Assembly (NCBI GenBank): GCA_037178625.1
Contig: CM074137.1
Coordinates: 1,922,001-1,986,000 of the forward strand
DNA: 64,000 nucleotides
DNA from: Skeletonema tropicum
Taxonomy: Eukaryota; Bacillariophyta; Thalassiosirophyceae; Thalassiosirales; Thalassiosiraceae
Reading direction: 5' to 3'
Shown: positions 42,257 to 54,676 of the stretch, piece by piece
Layout: each line of letters starts with the position of its first letter
Numbering within the stretch: the stretch's first letter is position 1
Notes under the pieces: model-generated
The model's input: only the letters and a program-made list of their open reading frames with translations
The model's database searches: none
What the model was told of the DNA's origin: nothing
Position numbers and translations under genes: made by a program

Positions 42257-45200
42257 TCATCTTTCTATCTTTCTCAATTTGCGAATAACGCGCCTTTCTA
42301 GCTCTTCCTTCGCGTAAATTGAAAGAAAGGGCTCTACAGCAACAAATAAATTCAACACCTCAAATGTCAATCCCTCTTTTATCAGCGACTCCATCAAATG
42401 AGCAGCTCTTGTCTCTAATAATGCAAAATCGTTTGCGTCCCTTTCGTCGTTTGGTAGCTGCAGCTCTAGGCGGAATAATATGCTGCTGTGGTGCATTCTT
42501 GCCTTTGCAGCGAGATCGGTGTTGTCTGTCTGCTCGAAACACCAAATCGCTCTTTCCAAAAGCATCTGTGATTGGTCGAGCTCTGTCTCCACAGCTTCGG
42601 CTAATTCTGCATTGCTGATGCCTTCGCTAACAAACTCGTCACTTGTCATGCTCATTGCCTCCACAGCATTAATGTTGTTGCGTGTTGCCAAAGAAGTAGC
42701 CTCATTGTGAGAATCTTTCTGTGTGAGCCATCTCATGGTTGCATCACCAGCTATAGACGACTTTGTCTCGACGAAGAATAATTGTTCAATACATCGTGTT
42801 ACTCCCGTGTATAGTAGCTTCAGCAATGTGCCAATGAGCGGATGACTGTGCTCAAGATTGTTCTGTGAGACTCTATCCAGCACAAGTTCACGCCATGGCT
42901 TTTGAAGCGATGAAGGAATCTCTCGAAAGAAGTCTAGTATTATCACTGTTTTGAATTCTAGGCCCTTCGCATCGCGTATACCATAGACGAGCTAGAAAAG
43001 AAATCAAAGAGTATGGATGAGAATAAACTGGTAAAAGACAAAAGTGCTTGGTAGGTGGTCGATACAAACTCACTTTGTAGTCGTTTAGCTGCCGTCTCCA
43101 GTGACGAGCAGATTCATCATGGGTGAGAACGACTGCTCCTTTGAGCTTGTCACTCAGAAGAATGTTCAATTGATCGACACTGGCTCCCAATAATTCGCCT
43201 GGCCTAGATCCTTGGAACAATCCTTCATCCTTCTTCAGCTGCTTAGCACTACACGGGAAGTGGGTGAACATGAGATCAAGCACCCCTCCTGCGCAATTGA
43301 GTATACCAGAGTGAGAGCGAAAGTTGACATTGACGGTCTTTGGTTTCTGGATTGCAGAGCCGACAAAATGCCCAACACTGCGGACTTCCTCAAACCTAAA
43401 GTCGGTACCCTCGACTACACTTTGAGCTGGATCACCAGCAAGGAAAAGGCCATTCGGACTAGCGAGATGGAAGAAGAAGAGCAACTCAAGTTGGGTGTAA
43501 TCTTGCACTTCGTCCACATAGACTTTGCTTCTTCGCACTTGGCCGATTGCATCTGGATCTACTTCCTTTGAATCTTTGATTCGAAGCAATAAGTGGCGAA
43601 CACGGTCACATTCGTCCCACAACTTATGGCCCTTCAGGTAAGATTCATATCGAAGGAACTCATCGTAAACCCGATCACGCAGCTCAACAGGAATTCGACA
43701 TCGATTCTTGCCAAGCCTCTCCACCTCCACAAACTCTTCTCGCGGGAGAATGCCGTCCGGGCTTTGGAATGCCTGAATTGACCCTTTGAGGAAAGTCCGG
43801 ATAACTGTCCACAATGTCAATGCACTAATGCTCACATTCAAAGTCGAATTAGTGGTGTATAACTCCTGCTTGAAGCGACGGAAGTCTATCTTGTGACTTG
43901 GATTGAAGCTTTTGTGATGCCCTGCCGGCAATGAGGATTCAACATCGCTAAGCAATCTTCCAAATGTGCAGAAAGTAGCTCGATTATCCTCACTTACTGT
44001 ACCCTCAACATATCTGCAAAGTCTCGCAGATCGAGCAACAAATAGTTGTGTAAACGTTGGATCGCAGCCGGCTCTAGATTGACGGTCATACTCAATTCGA
44101 TTGCAAGTAACCAAAGTCTTTCCAGTCCCGCTGCGACCTAAAACCAACACGGTGCCTTCTGCTTCCACAATATCACGCTCTTCATCTGTCAGATGCAACT
44201 TAGGCGCCCAAGATTCCTTCGTTATTTCGTCGATTGTATTGAAGTTGACGTCATAAGTCTTCAGTGGGACATTTCCGAATATATCAAGCAACACCTCCTT
44301 CTGTTCATTCTGCAGCACCAAACCCTCGTTTTGCAGCTCGCTCACTAAAGAATCAGGTATATGCTGCCGTGCACTACGGCTCTTTGAGTCGTCAATGAGC
44401 TGCATCAGTCGACTGACTTGCTTATGCTTTGCGATGTACCATATCACAATATTTCCTCCTTCTTCAGTCCACAAGATTCGATGACCTGCCTTCTGCTCGA
44501 GATAAGTTTCGTAAATCAGAGTCTTTGATCCTTTAAGCGCTTTCTGTAGTATTCGACTGCGTTCCCCTCGAGCCAATTGCTGCATTCGACGGACAAAGAA
44601 GGAGCGATACTTCTTGTCACCTCGCTGCAAAAACTTGACGACGTGTGAAGTTAATTGGAAAGAAAGCCACTGATCAGCGTGAGAAGCATGCGATGTTTTG
44701 TTTGCATCGTCATCTACAAGGATCATATCATCGCAATCTATGTCCGCAGAGATAATTTCATCGACTTCATCATCTTGCTGCACTACATTTTCCATTGCAC
44801 TGCTCAGTCTTTCGTTAGTAGCATATAATAATTCGTCGTCTAATCCTACTTTGATGTCTATCAACTTCTCTCGGATGCCAGCCCAAGACGATGAGGTCTG
44901 AGAGCACACATAGTATGACTCTACAAATGTCCCCCAGACGGGTAGAAAACGCTGTGAGTCTTCTAGCCTCCGCAAAAGAACACCAAAAAAGATTTTTCTG
45001 GTAGCGTGTGCACGGACAATCTTTTGTATCAGTGTTGCAGCGCTGTCCAACTTTTGACGCCTTCGTATCCTGATCGCACGATAATGATTGCGCCTCAAAA
45101 AAGATAGGATAATCCGCTTTGCGTTGCACTCTACAATCCACTGCATTGCGTCTGTTGCTTTGGACGCTTTTGCAACATCCAACGCAGTTCTACATTCACC

Positions 45201-48200
45201 ATCCAACAAGTTCAAATCCATACATTTCGCGACGACAAGCCACTCAAGCAAGTCTACTCGATCGCACGCAGCGCTGACATGAATGAGATGAAGGCCACCT
45301 CGATCTCGGGTGCTGAGAATCAAATTATCGCTATCAATGGCCTCTTGGACTTCTGCTAATGTTCCACCTCGCTTGACAACGTCGAACTGTGACCATTGAC
45401 GAAGTTGCTTTTGTTCCAGCTCGACAAATGTCTTACCAAAATCAGTTTTTCTGTGCATTCGCATATCTTCACGAAACGGTCCCAAATCTATGCCAAGATC
45501 GGCAGCTTTCTGAAACCATCTCAAAATTTTGGTCGAGCCGTCTAAGTTGCTATCAAACTGAAGGTATACATCGTTGCAACAACTCGCCAATTTTTTGCAA
45601 AGTTGAGTCATCCTTTCAGTGGTGGGTTGTATTCCAAATTCAAGAATTACACTGCTCATCAGCTCAACAATGCAAACGATCCATTCAAAAAGCTTTTCCC
45701 AACCAAATCCATGAGGGTGAAGACCCAGGAGATATTGCATTGAAGAGAGCATGTCGTCGTGAGTGTAGTCAAAATTGTCGGCGATAAATCGTAGCATCTT
45801 CAACTCAGTTTTACTGCTGTGGTCTCTCTTTTCCCTTGCGTATCCATTCAGAACAACGACAAGCAGAGACTCGGCAGGTACGCTAATTGATTCTTCATAG
45901 GATCCAATTACTTTCATTTTGACAGGATCTGACTGTATCTCGTACATCTTCTTCACGTGGGCGACTGTGTCACTGTAACGCAGGGACTCCCCCGCTCCAA
46001 GGATAGCTGCACTGCGACGATCTCCAACGTTTGAAAGAAGAGATGTGCAGCTCTCAGGGCAGAAAAACATGTCCACAATCTCTTTGTGACCAAAGTAGCT
46101 TGCTATCCGAACTGCATCCAGCTCCATCTCGACGGTCCATCCTCCCAAATTGTTTAAGCAGAATTGCATCAGATCTTTGTAACCCTCAGTTGCAAGTACA
46201 ATGTTCAATTGGTGCAGGGAGTGCATTGAATGGTGTCTATAACGTAGCTGCTTTGTCAAAGGATGATCGTACTCATAGGATAGGTGAGAGGTGTGATGAA
46301 AAAAATTCAATTCCATGTCTATAGGTCCACAGGAAGTTCCATGATTGCAGGCAGCAGCATCCAGATACTTCTCAATGGACGAGCGAGCATTGATTAATTC
46401 TCTGAGTTCATCCTCGTTTCCTCCATTGCTAAAAATGTCCAATATTGAGCTTCTAGAAATGCGATCAATTTTTAAGACAGCGCTATCTCGAACACATACT
46501 GTTCTGGCTTCTTCCTTTCGTTCTCCGTCGCCAAGTGCCGCATCCAGTATGTGAAAATACATCAAAGGATAGTCAGCTGAAACATTTTTGAACCACTTCT
46601 TCTGTAAAAGAATAACTAAACCCTCAAATCCTTGGTCCTGAAAGAGAGATCGTATCTCATCAGTGGACACCACTCTCTTTTCCCTGTATTTTGGAGCACC
46701 CCCAAAAAAATCCTTATTTATTGCTTGTCTAAAAACTCGACGGCATAGCCAGCTCGCCAGCTCAATGTCAACTTTTTTGCAGCATTTACGGATGACATCC
46801 TCGAACGATAATCCCATTGTGATCTTTTCATCAGACCTGGAACAAAATCCCAACCACATTCCGGACAAATCCAAACACTTGGAAGATGTGATGAAATTCT
46901 TTACTTGCTCGTGATCAATCGGCTCATTGTCGATGATGCTGAAAAGGCTAGTGATGTTTCTTTCAAGATCGAGTTGCTTGTTCTTTTTCTTCTCCACCGC
47001 TGATGCCAATTCCCGAACGAAGTCGTGCTCAGAATGCCTTGCGTAGTATTCTAAAGTTTTCCCATTCTCATCTTCGTAGGTGTCCAGTTCAAGTTGAAAG
47101 TGAAAGTAGATGTCAAAATACAGACCTTGCTGCTTTGCTTCCAGCTGCACCAAAAGCTCGCATAGATGTAAATGGCCGCGACTAATTGCAATATGTGCTG
47201 CAAATGCTCCTTGAAAAGGTTTCCGACTACAGCATTGAGACACAAACGAATTCCACACCGACTGTGCCTGCGTAGAGAGCCACCCAACAACTTCAATCCT
47301 CCCCATGTAAGCACTGAAATGGAGCAAGTTCCAACCACTGACAACTTCGACAGGAGTGCCAAATTCGGATAGAAACTGGAGAGATTGCAAGTCGTCATAT
47401 TGAACGGCGGCAAAGCAGAGGCAGCATTTTGTTGTCATGTATGATGGTATTTGTCCTTTCTCTAGAAATGTGAAGTCCTGTGCATTCCGGAGAAGAAATG
47501 TATTTGCCGACGCTTGGCCCTCAAGATTGAGGTATCCCTTATTGACCATCATGCGGAGCACCCAACTTTGACGATTCTTCATGGCAAAGAGTACATCCAG
47601 TTGATTATTTGGCTGTTTGGGAAGTAGATATTCTAAAATCTTCTGCCTTCCCTCGACATTCTCTTCATCTGTTATCAAGCTCAATCTTTCAAAGAAATGC
47701 TCATCAGAAACATCTAAGATGTCACATCTCCTTTCCCCATTCATCGCCTTGCAGAAGGTTGAAAGATATGATTGCAACGAAGGACTGTTCTCAGCATCAC
47801 AGCTTAAGAAGTGAGATTTGACATCATCTAGATATCTTTGGAGGTCGCATTTGTCGAGATCTCCACAACGATTTAATCCGAGGACGCATGCGTAGACGAG
47901 GTCATTTGCGACGACGACGTCTCCTTCGACGATGCCTGGCAGTTGATGGTGTATGAACTGATTTCTGTCTTCTTTCAACCTGGCACTATAACGTCCGCCA
48001 AATAACCTAGGTTCGGCCTCGTATAGGAGATGAAATAGTTCAAAATGCCCACGAGTCGCAAGGTTTTTGACTTTAGCCAAGGGTATGCCCCCATTTATAC
48101 AGAGGCGATGCATCCAATCGAGGCAAAATCGCGAGAAAAGCTTCGCATTGTACTCAGCATTCTCCCCCCTGAAGACATCTAACCTTGAATCATCGTCATC

Positions 48201-49622
48201 AGGATGCTACAACGCTACGTATTGTCCATGTAGCGTTGCAGCCAACACAAACGAGTCCATTATGCGCTTCAGAATAAGGTCTTTTGATTCATCAATTAGA
48301 GCTCCCAGTGATTGAAGCATTTTTGCTTCCAGATCCCACGCAAATCCATAATGAGGAGAATATGCAGCGTCGATTGCTTCCGCATCACCTCGCCGTATAA
48401 GAGTGTGCAACCACACCTCATCGTTCTTGTTCAACTCTCTGACGAGAAAATTAGGATAGTTATCCAAGGGAAGAAACTCCTTGAAGTCATCTCGACAAGA
48501 ATCTGGATGATCTCTGAATGTATTGTTCATTATCGTCGCCTCCCTGATGAATCGGGCAGCATTTTCGGACTGTGCAATCATGTGGAGGAGATTATTCCCA
48601 CCTTCATCTTATACACGCAGCACATCCACGTCGCAGTCGTGCTGCAGCCACAGCAAAGCCTGATAACTAGCAAATTCGATCGCTTTGGCTATCACTAGAT
48701 CGCGGAATGTTGCAGCACTAATATTGAAATGTGTGGCGAGATATTGGAAGTGATTACGATTGCAACCGTGCTCTATTGCATCGAAAAGCCTCACCCTTGG
48801 TTCTGCATCAACCTGCGCGATATGTGCATCGTCATCCTGAATAATACGACAGGAATAGGACTTCTTCCCAAGATGAAAGGAACACTCGTACACGGAATAG
48901 TCCACTCCCTCTATACTGATATCAGTCGCGGTGACAACTCCGCTAAGCCACGTTGAGCATCGTTGCAACAAAACTGCAGCATTTCCACTTGCTTGTGCCT
49001 TCTTTGGGTCGAAGACAACGTGCTCCCCCACCTTGAAACGAAACGAAGTTGGTCTGCTCTTGATGCATGACTCGGCATCTGAGATTGCAGGCCACAATTT
49101 GTTGAATTCATCATTCTTGATGAGATAATACACCATAACGTCCTTGGGAGATGACGGAAACTTGGGCATTGTCGCAAAAACACTAACTGGCCACAAACGT
49201 TCCACCTTTCCAGCTACCCAGCAGTTATTCTTATCAAGAGCCACGACTGGGTCTCCAATATTAAATCTCAGCGTCATGTAGTGAAAGTCGGGGAAAATAT
49301 CCGCTTTTGTGACTCGAATGGGCGTCTCAGTGCCATCAATCATCGCCTGCATCGTGGTGACAAGATAATGGTCTTCTGTAATATCATGGATGACGCCGCG
49401 ATAAGTATTAGGGTAATTGCATCCATGATCATCAGCCCGCACTATCCAAACACGGTCCCCCACGTAGTACTCACGAGAAGGGGCACGCTGTAAGTTTTGC
49501 ACAGCACCTTGTGGCTGCTGCTGTTCCGCCGGTTGCTGTCCCCGCTCCTGCGGTTGTTGATCTGCCCGATCGGCCTTCTTTTTTGTGGAGCCGCCGCCCT
49601 TTCTTCTGCTCTTCTTTCCCAT
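42257..49622 (-). CDS. TRANK1-like ankyrin and UvrD-family helicase protein; two in-frame stops (possible pseudogene)
   Basis: Reading from 49622 (MGKKSRRKGGG) the same frame continues to 43074, is joined over intron 43073-42992 (GTGAGT...TCTAG, phase 0) and ends at 42257, about 2430 codons. Order: a basic/Gln start; repeated beta-rich modules (VGDRVWIVRADD, IGDPVVALDK, VGEHVVF); ankyrin-like repeats (GGNNLLHMIA, SGWNLLHFSAYMGR, RGGLHLIHVSAACD); an IQ-like stretch (AATLIQKIVRAHATRKIFF); and an SF1 UvrD-type helicase with VLGRSGTGKTLV, VYVDEVQDY, FLAGDPAQSV, the motif restored by splicing (DAKGLEFKTV), and LLYTGVTR. This order matches TRANK1-type proteins. Stops TAA at 48611-48609 and TAG at 48209-48207 interrupt the ankyrin part without usable introns. 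Either it is a pseudogene, or a shorter protein starts at 48113, or these are errors. Confidence 0.75.
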
Positions 49623-50202
49623 GCTTTATTGTATCTAGCTAAGTAGAGATCAATAAATATGTTTATTTGCCTTCAAATTTCAACCGCGGGAAGATCGATA
49701 GAGAAGATGTCTGAAGATGATGCATGATGTGATGTGCGAAAAAAAGCTCATGGAAAATACGGTATTCTGACACGTATAAATAGGATCCTTTTATTGTTAT
49801 CGGGTAGAGAGAGCCGAGATCGAAGCGGCAGAGTATTTTGATGCCATCGGCGTCTTTACTCTTTACTCTTTATTTCGTGGAGGCGAGAGGCGCAGATGAT
49901 GGCTTCATTTTTCATTTTGACCCATTTTGAATTTTGAATGAAGGTTTGAAAAGGTGGAGAAGGGAGAATTGATCACGATGCGACACTCTTAAAAATATTT
50001 GAAGGGTTGAATACCGAGCATGGCAAGTGTACCGTTCGTTACCAAAGTCACATCTGATAGCCGCTGTGCCAAAAAGATCGCAAGATAAGCAAAAACTGCA
50101 TACACGATGAAGTATTGAGAGCGCTGAACACGAGGACATTACTTATTACTTCTTTGCCTCATCGTCAACACATAAGTCAAACGTCAATGATCTTGAAGCA
50201 AA
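49623..50202. promoter_or_regulatory. Divergent promoter region
   Basis: This 580-bp spacer lies between the divergent TRANK1-like and CoA-transferase genes. TATAAATA at 49775-49782 could be a TATA box. A duplicated TCTTTACTCTTTA occurs at about 49854-49871. No gene is seen. Confidence 0.4.
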
Positions 50203-52629
50203 ATGATCAGGGCGGCGGCGATGACATCAAATAATCTACTAAAAGTCATTCTCTCAAACCGATCAAAACGTTTCTTACGCACACTACCGTCGTTCAAGAA
50301 GGGAGAGTTCCGAATCCCATCACACAATTCTAACAAAGTGTGTACACCAGATGACGCTGTCTCTCTAATCTCTGCGAATGATACAATTTGTGTCTCCGGC
50401 TTTGTTGGTCAAGGCTCACCGGATTTGTTGCTGAAAGCGCTGGCCGATAGGTATGAGCGAGAGTGCAACGATGGTGTTCAGGAGGGTGGCTTGAGAGATC
50501 TTACGGTATTATTTGGCGGTGGGCCGGGCGATTGGGATTACAGAGGGCTGAATTACCTGGCGAAAATTCCTAGTGGCAATAGTAATGAGCAACCAGCAAA
50601 GCCGATGATAAAGAGAGCCATAGGCGGACACTATGGTCAAGTGCCTCTCCTTGGAAGTCTTGCCACGTCGAATCAAATTGAGGCGTGGACTTTACCCATG
50701 GGGAGCATATCTCGAATGATTAGAGCACAAGCAACTCATTCTCCGGGACATATAACAACGGTTGGTTTAGGAACTTATGTCGACCCTACACCAGGAGTTG
50801 GAGTTGGTGGCGCAGCAAATGAGTTGGCATTAGCCTCCCCATTGCATCAAGAACTTGTGACGAAGATATCGATTGGGTTCGGTCCAACAGCGGAAGCAAT
50901 GAAAACTGACTACCTCATGTACAAGGCGCTGCCTATTCAAGTGGCAATTATCCGAGCAACGACAGCAGATTCTTCAGGGAATCTATCTTTTGAACGTGAG
51001 TTTCGAGGAGAGTTGCTTATCTTTGTTGATGTGTTCTTTTGTTGAGATGGAAAATCTCACATAGGTGTGCTTTTCTGTTGCATAATCATCGACTCTACAG
51101 ATGAAAGTTTGTTGTGTGATCAACGCATTATTGCTGCGGCTGCAGCTAATTCGGGAGGGGTTGTGTTGGCACAGGTAAAGCGGATTTGTGAAACTGGATC
51201 GTTGTCATCACGATCTGTAGGAGTTCCTGGTGCCATGGTTGATTGTGTGTGCGTAGTGGACGAATCGGAGCAAGATATCTATCACCCGATGAGTTACACT
51301 AAGAAGAATGACCCAGTTCTATACGGTAAAATCAGGAGTCCGCAGGAAGATTTAACAAAAATGCCATTGAACGAGCGAAAGATCATTGCAAGGCGAGCTT
51401 CATTAGCGCTAAAGCCAGGGAAAGTGATAAATTTGGGCATCGGCCTTCCTGAAGGAATTGCCTCGGTTGCAGCAGAGGAAGGACAGTTGCAATATGTCAC
51501 ATTGACAACTGAGCCAGGCGTATTTGGAGGTTTACCAGCATCCGGAAGAGAGTTTGGACCTGCGTCAAATGCAGACGCGTTAGTAGAAATGAATGAGATG
51601 TTTGACTATTACGACGGCGGGGGATTGGATATGTGCTTCTTGGGCGCAGCGCAGATTTCTCCGCAAGGAGACGTAAATGTGAGCAGAATGTCGGCAGAAA
51701 AACTCATTGGACCAGGAGGGTTCATTGATATTAGCCAGTCAACTAAGAACATATCATTCTTGTGCACGTTCACAGCAAAAGGTCTAGACATCGACTGTGA
51801 TGGGGCCGAAGGCAAGATTACAATAATGAAGGATGGGAAGATCAAGAAGTTTGTTAATCAAGTACATGAAAGAACATTCTCGGGTAATGAGGCAGTAAGA
51901 AGAGGACAAAAGGTCTATTACGTCACCGAGAGGGCTGTGTTCCGTAGGACAGCATCACACGATGTGATTGAGTTGATCGAAATCGCTCCTGGTGTTGATT
52001 TACAAAAGGACATTCTTGATCAAATGGAGTTTGAGCCAGTGATCAGTCCTAATCTGAAGCAAATGGATGAACGAATCTTTCGGCAAGGCAAGATGGAAAT
52101 TGAACTCTTTGGAAGTCTGCGGGATCGGGTGACTTATCACGAGGGAGACCATGTGGTATTTATTGATCTCACCGGCATATCTCTCGCATCAGAAGATGAG
52201 GTCAGATGGTTGGGAAGGTCGTTGGATCTCATTTTACAACCGATAACAAGTGAGCTGGGACCTGTTGATGCCATTGTAAACTATGATTCTTTTGACTGCA
52301 AGCTGGGTTTGGAAGAGGCATACACAGATGCGATCGAAGAATTGGGTAGTCGACATTACAAATCAGTGAAGCGTTATTCTTTCAACGCATTCCGCCGTGC
52401 AAAACTGAAATCGATGGCGAGGGTGGAAGAATGGGATGCAAAATCCTTGTTTCGAAAGTGGGATGAAGACAATACTGGCGATCTCAGTCCTCTACAATTG
52501 CGTCAAGGGGTAAGGGAGAAGTTTGGTATCCGCCTGAAACAGGCAGAGCTCGATGCGTTATGCAAAGACGGTGTAACGTTGCATAATTTTACAGATATTC
52601 TGTTCGAGGTCATGAGCAAGTTTGAATGA
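50203..52629 (+). CDS. Acyl-CoA:carboxylate CoA-transferase (YdiF/propionate CoA-transferase type) with C-terminal EF-hand
   Basis: Exons are 50203-50995 and 51101-52629, giving 773 aa. The intron has GTGAGT...CTACAG. It moves CoA between short-chain acyl-CoAs and carboxylates. The N-terminus MIRAAAMTSNNLLKVILSNR is basic and amphipathic, like a mitochondrial targeting peptide. The alpha part holds DTICVSGFVGQGSPD and FGGGPGDWDYRG. Across the splice, SFEHESLLCDQRIIAAAAAN is continuous as in YdiF. The beta part has GIGLPEGIA and the catalytic Glu in TTEPGVFGG. The C-terminal family region ends VNYDSF...SVKRYSFNAFRRAKL. An extra segment contains a canonical EF-hand loop, DEDNTGDLSPLQL, which the bacterial enzymes lack to my knowledge. 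Calcium control is inferred. Confidence 0.85.
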
Positions 52630-52918
52630 TGTTGTTGTTGTTGTAGCATACGGCACTTGTCTACTTTTTGTATGTACATGAAATGTAAGATAATAGAAGA
52701 ATAATCAACCTTGAGGACTATGTTACAACGTGCTTTGGCTATATTTGAGCGTATCAATGTCATGGAATACGCCGCCGTGAACGCTGATACTTGATCAAGA
52801 AGTAGATAGTCGACATGCTGTGCCTTCTCTTTGATCTTTCTTCATACTACTTATCATGGCATAGATGTCATCTTGACCATGCAATAATCAGTTTGAGGCT
52901 CGTGAAGAGCGATATTCA

Positions 52919-53033
52919 GGGGCGACAGGCGACAGCAAGTAAGATGCCTCGCTTCTATGCTCGCCATTGTAGAAATTGGCTGGACGATTGCAACGAAGAT
53001 ACAAACTACGCTCGAATTTTGAATTAGAAGGGC
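52919..53033. repeat. Downstream flank of SLATT-like unit 1 (duplicated)
   Basis: Matches 54466-54600 with indels, sharing GACAGCAAGTAAGATGCCTC and GCTCGAATTTTGAA. It marks the tandem duplication as including 3' flanking DNA, with a unit of roughly 1.5 kb. Confidence 0.75.
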
Positions 53034-53111
53034 TGAATTGAAGCTATTCCTTAATTGAACTCTATTCAGTTATCTGATAGGTAGCATTAAGTAGAGACTG
53101 TGTAAATGAAT

Positions 53112-54134
53112 TTAAGCAATTTCATCGCCACGCTCGAATTTTTCATAATGCCTGTCAATCTCACGATTCCTCTGTAGCAGCTTCTCCAGTAGATCAGTAT
53201 CCTCCAACTCATTCAAGTACTTTTTAAAAGTCTCTTCCACAACTTTTTCTGGATCCGGACTTTTGAAAGGCCAAAAGCGCTGTGCGATAATAGTTGCCGT
53301 CAGCTCACGGTACAGGGTTGGATAGACTTTTTCCCATTCAACTTGACTATCATTGACACGGCTCTTGTTAGGATTGTTTACCTTCCTTTTGCATACCCCG
53401 ACGCGATTGTCTAACAGTTCGAATGCGGCCGCGATTTTTGATGGCACCTGTGACGTGCATGATTCAATGGCCTGCTCAAACTGTTTGGTCAAAGTTGTTG
53501 TCAAGTCATCAATCGGGTTTTGAGTATCACCACCATCGCCACTGCCACCATCTATTCCGTTGCTACCACCACCTACATTTGGAGGAAGCGATTCTGTGCT
53601 CTTTTCTTCCTCTCCTCTACCGGAATTCACAACGTTGGTAACACCACCGGTGTCTGAGCCGCCGCTATCCCCGACGCCGCTGATTGCACCTTCATTACTG
53701 CCATCATTGGGTTTCGTTCCTTTCCCAGTCATTTTTTCCGCATCCACTTTTTCTTGTCTTGCTTTGAGAAGCGCAATATTGTAGATCTTGTTCAACGCCG
53801 TCGCAGCAGATTCGTGCATCGACGAGTTTCCATCGTGACCCCAGTGCTTAATCAAAGATTGCCAAAAGACAGAAAAGGCAGCTAGCACGGCTATCGATAT
53901 GTTCATCTTTTCCTGCTCTTGCTTGAATGAGCTTTGGGCCAATGTCGCCAACACTGCTTGTACTAGTGTGATGCTGGCCGAAACGTAAAATGTGACTGCC
54001 CCACACGCTTTGTAGTGGGCAGTAGCCAACATATGCTTCTTTTGCTCTTTGAGAATATCCGACGTGAGCCAGTCGAACTGCTTCTTCCTCTTGTATTCAT
54101 CGCGTTCTTTTTGGGTTTTCATCATCATTAGCAC
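53112..54134 (-). CDS. Two-TM SLATT-like protein, 340 aa
   Basis: The start is among several ATGs (MLMMMKTQKERDEYKRKKQF). Two hydrophobic helices, about residues 42-66 (ACGAVTFYVSASITLVQAVL) and 77-95 (ISIAVLAAFSVFWQSL), are followed by HWGHDGNSSMHESAATALN and a helical stretch. This layout resembles the SLATT two-transmembrane domain. Residues about 140-205 are a Gly/Ser/Asp-rich linker. The C-terminal part (VEWEKVYPTLYRELTATIIA...DTDLLEKLLQRNREIDRHY) is helical and unknown. SLATT domains are mostly known as bacterial nucleotide-linked effectors and in some eukaryotes; the match is by pattern only. Intact copy of a tandem pair. Confidence 0.55.
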   Translation of the reverse strand: MLMMMKTQKERDEYKRKKQFDWLTSDILKEQKKHMLATAHYKACGAVTFYVSASITLVQAVLATLAQSSFKQEQEKMNISIAVLAAFSVFWQSLIKHWGHDGNSSMHESAATALNKIYNIALLKARQEKVDAEKMTGKGTKPNDGSNEGAISGVGDSGGSDTGGVTNVVNSGRGEEEKSTESLPPNVGGGSNGIDGGSGDGGDTQNPIDDLTTTLTKQFEQAIESCTSQVPSKIAAAFELLDNRVGVCKRKVNNPNKSRVNDSQVEWEKVYPTLYRELTATIIAQRFWPFKSPDPEKVVEETFKKYLNELEDTDLLEKLLQRNREIDRHYEKFERGDEIA

Positions 54135-54465
54135 TTACTTACTTCTTATGATATCAGAGTTGAAATGTACTCGACGCATGCTGTTGCCTTTTGTGGGCTG
54201 CAACTCTCTCTCTAGAGAGAGCATGCTCATGCACTTTTGCCTTTTTACCAGGCATCTTATCCGTTCAGAACCTTTCACCGTTCAGACATAAGCCTGACCC
54301 GCCAAAACACGTGGAACGAACAAAGTTGCGTACATACTCCAGTGCGCGCGAAGACAAGCGTAGGAGTATTGAGAATATAAATTGACTTTCTTATCCACGG
54401 GAAAGAACACTACATAACCCTAACAACTTGAGAAACATAAGTAAGGCCTCTTTTGGTGCGGTTTA

Positions 54466-54600
54466 GCCAGTGGTGACAGCAAGTAAGATGCCTCGATTCT
54501 GCTTGCCATCGCAGAAAAATTGGCTGGATGGACATCCAACCAAAAGGATACAAACTGCGCTCGAATTTTGAAGTGGAAGGGCGCTGCATTGAAATTGAAG
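54466..54600. repeat. Downstream flank of SLATT-like unit 2 (duplicated)
   Basis: Direct-repeat partner of 52919-53033. It lies between the intact gene and its pseudogene copy. Confidence 0.75.
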
Positions 54601-54676
54601 CTGGTGCTTAAATATCAGTATCAGTCATCTCATAGATAAGAAAGATAAAACTAGAGACTGAGCTGAGTGCACTAAT

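Noticed and set aside
48160..48215. A 50-nt intron bypassing the TAG at 48209
   Set aside because: GT and AG pairs exist, but the only good acceptor (CTTCAG) leaves the reading frame out of phase.
24296..48611. Alternative genetic code to explain in-frame TAA/TAG codons
   Set aside because: Many genes end plausibly at TAG, TAA or TGA (for example PIF1 end, Tnp2-like end, CoA-transferase), and the extra stops are few and scattered. Local mutation or error is simpler.
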